From positions 5,859,069-5,923,068 of the forward strand of contig FN649751.1 in assembly GCA_000310025.1 (NCBI GenBank): 64,000 nucleotides of DNA, in the 5' to 3' direction. The DNA is from Ectocarpus siliculosus (Eukaryota > Sar > Phaeophyceae > Ectocarpales > Ectocarpaceae). The notes beneath the pieces were generated by a model, which worked only from the letters and a program-made list of their open reading frames with translations, did not search any database and was not told the origin of the DNA. A program made the position numbers and the translations under genes. This document shows, one piece after another, positions 36,101 to 45,800 of this stretch. Position 1 is the stretch's first letter. Every line of letters starts with the position of its first letter.

Positions 36101-36207
36101 TAGCGGAGGCTCTGAGATCCAGAAACAGCCAACCAGGTCGTGTACAGGAGGCCAACTTGGCAGCAGATACGGGCAGTGTAGATGCAGCAGCGAGTGCCGA
36201 GCTGTGA
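30272..36207 (+). CDS. PCYOX: Prenylcysteine oxidase
   Basis: FAD-dependent thioether oxidase that cleaves prenylcysteines released when prenylated proteins are degraded, giving free cysteine, an isoprenoid aldehyde and hydrogen peroxide; a lysosomal/vacuolar enzyme in known organisms. Ten exons join in phase: 30272-30475, 31303-31523, 31845-31954, 32507-32634, 32974-33072, 33454-33636, 34141-34379, 35005-35110, 35499-35576 and 36061-36207. The product is 504 residues, the usual length. It has a signal peptide (LGALLLVWLCHLLLTEG), the dinucleotide-binding motif VIGSGIGGSAASYFL ending in KIGGRT, then WRYGMSLLKMRSMVYEALAKF, RVNYNQGNGLNALAGVVSL, FSVEGGNARL, HTTFVRGVVDGAYFG and a C-terminal YVSSLEEGVSAM segment. 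Introns run to more than 800 bases, and intron 5 carries a long AG microsatellite. The donor at 32,635 (GTCGGT) is weak but required by frame. Confidence 0.93.
33124..33175. repeat. (AG)26 microsatellite
   Basis: An uninterrupted 52-base AG dinucleotide run in intron 5 of the prenylcysteine oxidase gene. It lies 50 bases after exon 5 and well before exon 6, so it should not alter coding sequence. Length is likely polymorphic. Confidence 0.95.
34904..34952 (+). repeat. Partial third copy of the CAA-tailed dispersed repeat
   Basis: The run ACGTACTGAGCAGAGACCGG, then ATCGTTTTTATTGTGACGATAACGAC, resembles the 3' portion of the repeats at 2038-2170 and 18,055-18,197. The tail is degraded and the 5' body is not recognisable. 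It lies in intron 7 of the prenylcysteine oxidase gene. Confidence 0.45.
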
Positions 36208-38581
36208 CATGTTGAAAAGGGTAACCATGATTTAATACTGGTTCATGCGTATGGACAGGTTCTTTTCAAACGCTGTGCAAGTGAATGTGTGCATCCGGCA
36301 ATTGTAGCATATGTATGAATAAATGTACATGTTTCCCGACCTGCTTGTTTCGTGCAAGCTGCCCCTGATGTCTCAGTTGTGTGTAGTCCTTAGACACGAG
36401 GCAGGTATTTAACTCTCGAAGCAAGGTTATGCCTGCGGAGAAATCGCAGCTATCAAGATAGGGGAGTTTGTGTGTGCGAGTGAAATTTCTTGTCAGACCC
36501 CACTCGCCGGCTGTGTGCTAAATGTGAAATATGACGGGGGCGGGAGATGCAACGGAGGCCTGCTGTGGGTGCTGGAAAGATTGGTGGTAGCCTGTTCTCT
36601 GCTCACCGGGAATCTTCCGAAAGGGGAAGCAGATTCGACCCCATCCTATTAACAATATTTGGTAACTTTCGTGCTCGCTTCGTTCCCATTTCGTCTCAGT
36701 CTAGCCCCAAGTACACCGTGACACATAATAGCCCCTCGAGCTGTCGAGCGACAGTACTTGGGAGCGAAATTCGACCTCATTTTGGAGTGGCTGCTACGGT
36801 CACAATCGCCAAGTTCTCTTCGCGATGTCTCGGAGCCTTGTCTTCGTGCGTATCACACGTATTGCGCACACCAAGAGGTATCGGGTCGAATGTAAGAGGT
36901 ATCGGGTCTAAAGTGTTCAATTCAGCTTCCTGCGGTTTGTTGCAGGCACCCTGTCAATTTTGGGCGTGTGTGTTTCCAAGAATGGCCGGTGAAAATAAAA
37001 ATTAATTTTGGAGGCTAAAATTGGTGAGCGGGCGTGTTTCTCTTCCAAGGCGCTACTGTACCAAGGCAAAAAAAAACTGGAGAGGTACTTCGTAATTTTG
37101 GTGCACGATTCACAAAACTCCCAGGACAACGCCGCTGGGTGTGCATCCTTACTACTGCAACAGGCGGTAGGTCTTCGTTCACCGTGTATGCGCACATGCC
37201 GTTGCGACCTGCAAAGGATCGGTTACCAAGCCCGAAACAGTCCACTAATGTCCGTGCCGTAATGGCAGTCACACTTCCGACGATTTCCAGTCGATGGTCA
37301 GAACTACCGCTATCGTTCTTACATAGTCGCCCTTTAGTTCTCACTAGGGAGAGGTTCGACAAACATGTACATATGCGGGAAACAAAGGATTTTATTCACG
37401 TGTGTTTCGGGCGGAAGATTCGTGTTCCCAAAAGTCTACCGCAGTACATACAGACCGGATGGACGTGTATGTGTCACCAGGGAGGGAGCAATCTCCACCA
37501 CCTCGGATTTCCATCTAACAAGTACAGAGGGCGACTAAATACACGATCTGAAACAAACCCTGAAAGTCACTATGCAACTACTTCACACATGCACAATCGT
37601 GCACAGCAGAGCAGAGAGCAGGCACAAGACAGCTCGATCTGCTTCACCGTTGTTGTCGATCAGCACGAGAAGTACAACATCGGGGCAATTCCTTTTCGGA
37701 ATTCTGGCATTTTCTTTTTCAGGAGGGTGGTGGGAAGAACCCACCGTTTTTTGTTTTTTTTTGGACTCCGAATTCGAAGACATTTTTTTTTTTCGGGTGC
37801 ATCATCTGCACCACTCGCAAGACTTCTGCTCCACCTGCAGCCAACCACTCAGAATAGATATCCTATTCACAAAAACCATGTACCACTGCTCTTCTTCTGT
37901 GTGCTCCTGCCTGCAACGCCACTACTGTGGAAAATGGCTTCGGCGACTCACATTCCAAACAAAACGCGAAACTTCAAAAAGTGGACCTTTCGGTCGTTCT
38001 TGGCACATGGCAACACGCAAAAATCGCAATCCATCACCCTGGGGCGCGTACTAACCTCCATGCTACACTATATAATACGTGTTCTGCCAACGCAACCAAA
38101 GGCCTTCAAAGTTGAACTGACGAAAGGTCACCACGTCTGCCACCTGCGACGATATTAAGACGCCGCCCTACACTACATCTTGCGGACTATTTACAAGTAT
38201 ACGTGAGGGGGTACTATCTCCACTACTCACCCCATTACGCACAACGCAAAAAACTGAACACACATAAAACGTACACAAGGCTGCGTGAGCGCAGAGGCCT
38301 TTCCCCCTCGTATCAGTTTTACCGAGAGAGGCTTCTGCCCAATTGCATATAAAACGAAAAAACCAGTGCAGAACACTGCAGGTAACACCACCTTTCGTTC
38401 TTCCACCGATGAATTACTCTACTCATGGTGCTGCCATCGCTGTAGCTTTCTGCCCCGCAGCAACAAACCGTTCGACCAGCAGTAGATGATTGTGCTTTTT
38501 GTTTTCAGTAGGCCTGCGTCAGCATCATCGGCGGGGGACGGGGGCGCTCATCACAGGGATGAAGGTGAGCAGGGCCTGCAT
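36208..38581. other. Convergent intergenic region with one long unsupported open frame
   Basis: About 2.4 kb between the stop codons of two convergent genes. It contains a 374-codon open frame at 37,034-38,158 on the plus strand. The predicted product is rich in Arg, Phe, His and Thr, with no recognisable domain or signal. A smaller direct repeat (AGAGGTATCGGGTC, 36,873 and 36,896) and a CCAAGTAC / GTACTTGG pair (36,706 and 36,753) that could form a hairpin are visible. Untranslated regions of both neighbours probably extend into it. Confidence 0.4.
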
Positions 38582-40354
38582 TCATCTTCGCGTGCTGTTG
38601 CTGCTGCTGCCGCCGCCGCCGCCGCCGCTGCTGCTGCTGCCGGGCGTTGGCCCCGTCGCCAACTTCCTCGCACGGAGGCATGCCGAACCGCATGCCGGGC
38701 GGGCCGGGGGCGGGCCGGGCACGCGGTGGTGTAGACCGGCAGGCCCGCGGTCATGGTGCCGTCCTCCGCTGTGTCCGTGGTGGAACGGGTGCATTTGGCG
38801 GTCGCCATGGCGACGAGGGCCGCGCTGTCCGCGTAGCTGCGGGGGGGGGTGCAGTCCGTGGGGAGGGACATGCCGCCCGGCATGCATCATCGCCATTTCT
38901 TCTCCTTCGCTCTCGCCGTGGTGGTGGTGGCCGGGTCCGTGGGGGGACATGTGCATTTGGTGGTCGGGCATGAACATGCCGTGGCGACGACGGCCGTGTT
39001 TTCCGCGTAGGTGCCGGGGGGGGTGCAGTCCGTGGGGAGGGCCGCGCGGCCCGCGCGGCCCGGCACGCATCATGGCCATTTCTTCTTCGCCTTCGCTCTC
39101 GCCGCCGTGGTGGTGGTGGCGGTCGGGTCCGTGGTGGAACGGATGCATTTGGCGGTCGCCATGGCGAGGGCCGCGCTGTCCGCGTAGGTGCGGGGGGGGG
39201 GGCAGTCCGTGGAGAGGGCCGCGCGACCCGGCATGCGTCATGGCCATTTTTTTTTCCCCTTCGCTCTGGCCGCCATGGTGGTGGTTGTGGCCGGGTCCGT
39301 GGTGGAACGGGTGCATTTGGCGGTCGCCATGGCGAGGGCCGCGCTGTCCGCGTAGGTGCAGGGGGGGGGGCAGTCCGTGGGGAGGGCCGCGCGACCCGGC
39401 ATGCGTCATGGCCATTTCTTCTTCTCCTTCGCTCTCACCGCCGTGGTGGTGGTGGCCGGGTCTGTGGTGGAGATGCATTCCACCGGTTTCTTCGAACGGT
39501 TCGGGAGGTGGTCCGTGGGTAGGGCTTGGCGGGCGGCGGTGATCACGGCGAGCAGGACGCCTTCCAGAACTGTGGCCGTGGCGGTGCGGCGGAGGGCCAT
39601 GCGGAGGCGTGCCACTAGGCCTACCCATACCTCCGCCGCGGTGGTGGTGGCCACGACCTCCAGGGCGACCGTGCTGCTGGTGAGGAGGACCACCCCGCCT
39701 GCCGCCAGGCCTGGATCGCCAAAGCTCTTCGCGTTGCACGAGTCCGAGCTTGACTAGGCGGTGAGGTCCTACGCCCAGCGCACGGAGCAATGGCCTCGTT
39801 TCGCGGGGCCGGAGCCGGACGCCTGCGGCTACAAAGACCGCCTGGATGGGGTGCTTGCTGGCTCCGGCCTCGAAGCCGATGCTGTCCTGGGTGACGATGT
39901 TGTCGTTCTCCGTGTCTCCGCCGTCGCTGCTGTTGCTGCTCAAGTCGTCCGAGAACTGGTTGTTCGCCTGCTTTGGCTCGACTTCGGATCCGCTGCTGCT
40001 GTCGGTGCTGTCCGTGTCAGCGCCAGCAGTTGAAGTTCCCTCCAGGAGCACCTTCGGGGCAAGTCCCTGCGCCACGAGGCGGGCGGGGCGGAGCTCAAGC
40101 AGGACCATGGTCGTCTCCAGGCCGCCCGGTGTCATGCTGGGGACACCGTGGTACCCGCGAATGTTCCTCGCTGCGGCCTTGTACATGAGAGGGTTTGGCT
40201 CTCCTGCGCGCTTGCAGCTGGGCTTGCTCGTCACGAACTCGGTCATGCTGATGTCGTTGTTGCTGTTCATTGTGTTGCTGTTGCTGGTGGTCTTGATGCT
40301 GTCCATAATTTGTGTGAGGAGGTGGGGGCGAGAGGGTGAGGGCGAAGGGGGCAC
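38582..40354 (-). CDS. Histidine/glycine/proline-rich tandem-repeat protein, function unknown
   Basis: A single uninterrupted frame of 590 codons; the start may instead be the Met at 40,306. The N-terminal half (residues 1 to about 240) is non-repetitive, with an acidic Ser/Asp-rich segment (TDSTDSSSGSEVE, SSNSSDGGDTEND). From about residue 294 (DNA 39,476 down to about 38,795) a unit of roughly 56 residues recurs about four times. Each unit has an MHPFHHGP-type head, an HHHH cluster, a GESEGEEEMAM acidic patch and a PPHLRGQRGPRHGDRQ-type basic tail. A poly-Ser/poly-Gly run closes the protein. There is no signal peptide or membrane segment. Histidine clusters suggest metal binding, but that is inference. 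I recognise no family. The opposite strand carries a 350-codon Trp-rich open frame, a mirror of the repeats. Introns cannot be excluded. Confidence 0.6.
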   Translation of the reverse strand: MPPSPSPSRPHLLTQIMDSIKTTSNSNTMNSNNDISMTEFVTSKPSCKRAGEPNPLMYKAAARNIRGYHGVPSMTPGGLETTMVLLELRPARLVAQGLAPKVLLEGTSTAGADTDSTDSSSGSEVEPKQANNQFSDDLSSNSSDGGDTENDNIVTQDSIGFEAGASKHPIQAVFVAAGVRLRPRETRPLLRALGVGPHRLVKLGLVQREELWRSRPGGRRGGPPHQQHGRPGGRGHHHRGGGMGRPSGTPPHGPPPHRHGHSSGRRPARRDHRRPPSPTHGPPPEPFEETGGMHLHHRPGHHHHGGESEGEEEMAMTHAGSRGPPHGLPPPLHLRGQRGPRHGDRQMHPFHHGPGHNHHHGGQSEGEKKMAMTHAGSRGPLHGLPPPPHLRGQRGPRHGDRQMHPFHHGPDRHHHHGGESEGEEEMAMMRAGPRGPRGPPHGLHPPRHLRGKHGRRRHGMFMPDHQMHMSPHGPGHHHHGESEGEEMAMMHAGRHVPPHGLHPPPQLRGQRGPRRHGDRQMHPFHHGHSGGRHHDRGPAGLHHRVPGPPPARPACGSACLRARKLATGPTPGSSSSGGGGGGSSSNSTRR

Positions 40355-40687
40355 GACGAGCGGCGTAATTTCTAGAAGATCGCCTTTCCGGACGTTCTTT
40401 GGGAGTCTGGGAAACGTTCCTTGGGTTCTTCAAGATCGTTTTCGAACTTCTCGAATGACTTGTTTTTTTTATTTCATTCATCAGTATGACCCAACGAATT
40501 TTGTTTGTTTGTCACGACGGACTTGCACGGACATTCATTCGTTTTCTTTGCCCTGGAGAGTAGGGAACCCGTCACGACATACCAAATATACCACGTCGAT
40601 AGACTTTTACTACTGCTGTAAAGACGATGACAACAACAAAACAATAAGAGCAGTAAAAAAACAAGGGGTTATGATAAAAACAAGAGA

Positions 40688-40769
40688 TGACCACCGTGGG
40701 ATTCGAACCCACGAGTACGAATACATGACGACCTGAACGCCACCCGATAGACCGCTCCGGCAGATGGTC
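40688..40769 (-). tRNA. trnL-CAG: tRNA-Leu (anticodon CAG), copy 1
   Basis: On the minus strand 82 nucleotides fold as a class II tRNA. The 7-pair acceptor stem is GACCATC with GGTGGTC (one wobble), with U8 and G9 and a CCG/CGG D stem. The anticodon arm TGGCG-TTCAGGT-CGTCA gives CAG, and a variable arm GTA-TTCG-TAC and T arm GTGGG-TTCGAAT-CCCAC follow. The discriminator base is A, as usual for leucine. There is no intron. A T run (TTTTT) lies downstream as a possible polymerase III terminator, and the internal B box GGTTCGAATCC is intact. Confidence 0.93.
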
Positions 40770-41149
40770 ATTTGCCATGATGATGTCTGCCGATCGACCA
40801 AACCCTTGTAGAGCACTGACTGAAGAGGACAAACAAAAATAATTATGCACCCCCCCACAGGGACGTATAATAAGTAAATAATGTAATAAGCCATGTATGT
40901 GCACTCACACCTACCTACCTACCTTTCTTTTTCACCGACGACGGAAACCCTGTGTGAGGAACGGGTGTCACGAACATGTTCTTCCACCTGTCGCTCAACT
41001 ACAGGCAGGCGCAGTGTTCTTTCCAACCAGCAACTACCATGAACCCGGCTATTATTATAATCTCTGACGACGCTAATTAATAACCCTATAATAATAAAAA
41101 ACCCCAAACAACCCTAAACCAACCCAAACCCACACTCAACCAATAGGTG

Positions 41150-41262
41150 CCAGGTTGGCGCAGGGTGGCTCAGTTCTAGGTTGGTGCGCCTGCATTGGGG
41201 CTGGGTTAGCGCTGGGTGGCTCGGTTCGAGGTTGGTACGCCGGCATGGCGCTAGGTTGTTGG
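41150..41262. repeat. 50-base minisatellite, just over two units
   Basis: Two diverged units of about 50 bases share GGGTTxGCGC, GGGTGGCTC, GTTCxAGGTTGGT and CGCCxGCAT, followed by a partial third (GCTAGGTTG). It lies between the two tRNA genes. A T/C-poor, AACCC-rich stretch precedes it at 41,090-41,140. Confidence 0.65.
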
Positions 41263-41344
41263 TATTGTTCCTCCTGACTGAGAGGAGAGCACGGAAGGAG
41301 AGAGAGCAAAAAATGGGGGAAAAGGAGTCAAGGAAAAAAAGAAA

Positions 41345-41426
41345 TGACCACCGTGGGATTCGAACCCACGAGTACGAATACATGACGACCTGAACGCCAC
41401 CCGATAGACCACTCCGGCAGATGGTC
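41345..41426 (-). tRNA. trnL-CAG: tRNA-Leu (anticodon CAG), copy 2
   Basis: This second 82-nucleotide gene is identical to the copy at 40,688 except for one D-loop base (GGAGTGGTC here, GGAGCGGTC there). All stems, the CAG anticodon, the variable arm and the A discriminator are intact. It has a stronger downstream T run (seven T on the minus strand). The copies are 657 bases apart in the same orientation, with little similarity in their flanks, so any duplication is old outside the gene itself. Confidence 0.93.
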
Positions 41427-42892
41427 GTTGTCATGTTGACGGGAAGGGACATGAAATCGAGATATCTAAAGGAAATATGCATATTAACAATTCAAAGCAG
41501 ACGTCATGTTTTCTTCTGACAACTTCGGGTGTAGCATTGGGTGTAACACGTTGTGACACATACGGATGGTTACGCGCGTGCCTCGTTTGTGATACCATCA
41601 GTTGCTTTGCACGGTATGGCGTACCCAAAGCATTGTTGTTCGTGCAAATAGACCAAACCATGGTGATGGTGGACTACACCGCGCCTTGGCGCCGCGGTGA
41701 CATTTTTCGTTTCTTCACATTTCAATTTTTGGCAGAGGGGACAGAAGGCGTACAAAATGTTAGTCTGCACTTGGTTGTGCATACGTACGTGCGGCTTCCC
41801 GGTGGAGATGTTCTGTGAAACCCCATCAAATACCCTTCTTTAAATCATTTTCATTTCTTTTTTTTCGGATTTTTGGCGTTTTCCACTCGCTGCGTGTAGT
41901 ATGCAGTCGAACCCCTCAACAGAGCAAAGAATGATCACACGTCACCACCGACAGCGTAGACCACACGAGCCGCGTTGACCTCCTCGTCTCTTTGGGGGCT
42001 GTTCGCCTCCAAACAAACGTGATATCAAGGTTCGTGGTCAACAGACATCGCCAATCTTTCCAGGTCAACAGCAGTACCTGAGTTTTACTTGCGCCAAAGC
42101 GCCCAAGAGCCACGAAGGCAAGTAGCAGTCAATGGCCTGTAATTTTTTCGGTCGAGCCGCGACGAGGCGCTAAATGTACGTTTCACGTCGCGTCAAGCAG
42201 GGTGCAGACGGACAAACACAGAGCCCCGGAGCTGAGGAACACCATTTCTTGTCGCATTTGTCATCGCTAGCAGCGAGGTTGTTCCTCAGACCAGGCAAGT
42301 ATTTCTTGGGCGTTCGAGACGACCTCTACAATGTGGTCCCAAGGAATACTCGAAGATACGGCGTACCTACAATTCCTGGCAAGCAGTAGCGCTTGCCTCA
42401 GCCACACTGCTCAACTACCATTCACCCAAAAATGCGTAGGCATGTAAAATAACAGCCCGGGGGTAGCCCTGACACTAACGCGCGTGTATTCTTGGCAATA
42501 TTTACGCGCCATCTTGCTACATCAAAAGCATCTGCTAAATAAATAGCAAGTCATTCATTCAATATTTCGCACGAGGTCACGGTGCCATTCTGGGCTCTTG
42601 CATTGTCCCAATCTCCTTGCTCTCGTATTTTCTTTGGTACGTAGATACGTCAGAGCATGGCGAGGAGCATCAAAATGAGGACATGGGAGCGTGTGCTTAC
42701 CAAAGCCGCAGGTACAATATTCAACTTGCACAACTTGAAAAACCTAACCGCTAACCGTTGCTGGAATACACGTTCTCCAACATCACAACAATTCCTCGCG
42801 GACCACCCTGTCTTGTCCCAGAGCCATGGCTCAACTTCAGCCATTCACTGCCAACCCCGTACAAGACCCCGTCCTGCCTCCCCGACACCGCT
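41427..42892. other. Intergenic region, nothing supported
   Basis: About 1.47 kb between the second tRNA gene and the NOC3 stop codon. It presumably includes the NOC3 3' untranslated region. The open frames present (up to 113 codons at 41,477-41,818 plus) show no family motif. I see no repeats of note. Confidence 0.4.
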
Positions 42893-45800
42893 TCAACTAT
42901 TACTCGCCCTCGCCAACCGCAACAACAACGGGGACCTGATATCTACCCCATCCTTGGGCACCGCCCGTTTACTCTGCTGCTGCTGCCCCTTGGCCCCCTT
43001 CTTCTGATTCCCGGCAGCCACGGCACCCCCCGCAGCAGCAGGCGCATCCAGCAGGCTGGCCTTCCCCATGGCAACCGCCCGCCCCTCCGGGAGCGGAACC
43101 CCGGCAAAAACCGCACCCAGGTTCCCCTGACCCGCCCCGGCCTCTCGCGCTTCCCTGCCGCGTTCGTATAGCGCTGCCAGCCCGGAAGCGGCGTCCTGAG
43201 ACCCGAGCGCTACGATATCGGCCGCCACCGCCGCAATCGCCGGCTCGCAGCTGTTCCGCAGCAGAGACAGTTCCCAGGCCGCGGACGAGAGCGCGTTGGC
43301 GTGCTCGGGGTTCGTGAGGTCCGGTCGGAACGGGCCCGAGCCAGGCCTGTCCTGCTCGTTCTCCAGGAGCTGCTGCGCTGCCGGGTACCGGAGGAGGAGG
43401 CGGTGCGCGCCGCGGAGAAGGCCGCCGGCGCCTAGGCCCCATGCCGGGTTGGCAGACTGCGGGACGGCGGGGTTGCGGTTTTGCGTCAGCTGTGAGGGGG
43501 AGAGAGAGATCGAGGGCACATCTCTGCACTGCTCAGTCGGAGGTGGTGATGGGCCATCGAGGAGAGAAACGGGAGAGCGGCGAGCACGGTTGTCCCGTGT
43601 GAATGCTAAGTTCTGTGTTACAACATCGTACTTCGTAAGGGCACGATACTTCAGAACAGTGTCAGATGTACATGTTAACAATGGATACAGATTGAAACCA
43701 AGGCCTCCAAGACCATTATCGCAACAATTGAACCCAAGGGCTTGAACAGAGCAGTTGTCCTGGAGTCCTTCGTTTCAATTTGATGCCCAACAAAGAATGC
43801 ACACAGATGCCCCCAGTACCATAGCTCGTAACATATCATCGTAACAGATCCCATGCTCCACTCCGTCGCGCTATTAACACCGCTGTGGAAACATCTCTCT
43901 CTCTCGTTCACCTGAGTCAACTGCAGCGAGATCGACAGCAAGCGCTTGATCATCGCGGCGACGCGGGCAGTCGACAGCTCCCGCCTCTTCCCCAATGCCG
44001 CGTCCAGGCAGTCATAGACCAGCGCCACGCAGAGCACCGTCTTCCTCCCGCTAGCGTCCCCGTTCTCCGGCCGCAAGAGGTCGGGCAAGCGCCGGTATAA
44101 CGCGCTCACGAAGGCGGCCTCGTCCGTCTGAAGCTCGCGACCGGGGCCTTGGAGGGCTCGGAACGCGGCGAGGACGCAGTGAAGGGCGGCCTCGAGGGGC
44201 AGTTCCTCCTCGCCTTCCTCCTGGATGTTGGGAACGTGAGACGAATGTGCACGGGGAAACAACAGTAAATCAGACCACTGATGAATCGCACACTAACAAA
44301 CGCGCCGAGTGCAATGCTTGCCGCCGCGCCTCTGATCCAATGCCCCGTTCGCCTTGGGGCAACGAACGCCATTGCGACGCAGCCAGACGACGCTCTGCCG
44401 TCTGTGGCGCCTCGCTCACCTCTGTGAGAAGGTCTTTGAGGAGATCCAGTAGATCTTGCACAGTGTCCAAGTTCACCAGGTGGACGAACTTGGCAAGGCC
44501 CTCCATCACAGCCGGGAAGAGGGCCGGTGGTGGCGGCCGGCGCTTCAGGACACGGAAATAGGTCAGCATGACCTGCAGCGGTGAAAAACGAGTGACAGCG
44601 GTTAGTTTCCCCACCCAGCCCATTTCATTAGGTGTTGGTCGTGCAAATTAAGAGAAACGACGAGTGAAGTTTTTTCGCGTGAAAAATCATGGCATGCATC
44701 ACCGAGAACTTACTCTGCGTGACCTCGGCATGCTCCATACTCGGAGAGACAAGGCTCATGGTAGGAAGACACTGCGACCGTAGGTTGCCACATTGGATGA
44801 CACAAAAGAAAAAAACTATGCAGTATCTACATCCAATAAGATCTCGAGCTTTACGCTTTTCGCGGTCCAACTAAGTGCAGTGCGTGATTTTAACACCCAC
44901 TCGAATTTGCATGAGCACGAGCACACTCATGTACTACCGCATGTACAAAATCCTTCAGTGTTGTCCTACCTCGTGCAGAGCGTCAGCCTGGCACTTGGCG
45001 CGGACATCGTCGTCCACGCTAGCGTCGGCCTCCATTAGGCCGGCCTCCACGCTCCCCTCCCTGCGCCGCTTCCTGTTCTTGCTTTTGACGCGAGCCTTCG
45101 CCCGCGCCCGCTCGTCCTCCCGAACGCGCAAGGGCAGCGCCGAGAGGCACTTCAACGTGCCCTCTGACACATGGTACCTGGCGGTAGGAACAAGTTTTCG
45201 CATACCGAAGCATCGGGGGATGGAGAGAGGGTGGGATGGGTACCAAAGGGATGAGTTAGGACAAGACACGGTATAGTTGCCGAACATCATGGTGATGGAT
45301 ATGCGGAAGGTTGAACAGCACCGGCAGTGACAAGCGGGCCGCAACCCCCCATCACGCGTCATCTTCTCGGGGCCAAACTTCCCGTGAATACCACGCGCTG
45401 CAGTTGCTCAACCGGAAGACATTCTCTTTCTCGCTGAAAATTGACGAGCCGTTGAATGTTCATGTACAATTAGCCGGCACGGAAGGCTATCGAGCTCACT
45501 TCCGCTCCTTGATGAACTTCGCGACGGCCTTGGCTATCTCCAAGGACACCTCCCCCTGCGTGTCTTGCTCGAAAACGCCCCCGAGGCACTTGCAGCAGGC
45601 CTCGCGAACCTCCGCCAGCTTGTGATTCGTGCCCGCCACCACCGTCCGCACAAGGTTGGACCTGAAGTTGAAGTGCGGGTGGGCCGAGAGGAGGCCACAC
45701 ATGCACCGGATCGCCGCTGAAGCCAGAGCGCGCGCGGCGGAGGTGGAGGCGCCCCCGCCCTTTGGCGACACGGCCGCTTGCACCGCTGCCTCGAGAGCCT

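Noticed and set aside
38490-39542. 350-codon Trp/Pro/Gly-rich open frame on the plus strand
   Set aside because: It is the reverse complement of the histidine-rich repeats: CAC/CAT-rich codons read as GTG/ATG and TGG on the other strand. The product has no plausible composition or motif.
40687-40770. tRNA boundary one base longer with a T-A end pair
   Set aside because: Shifting by one base gives a complete 7-pair acceptor stem, the conserved U8 and a discriminator A, and makes both copies equally intact.
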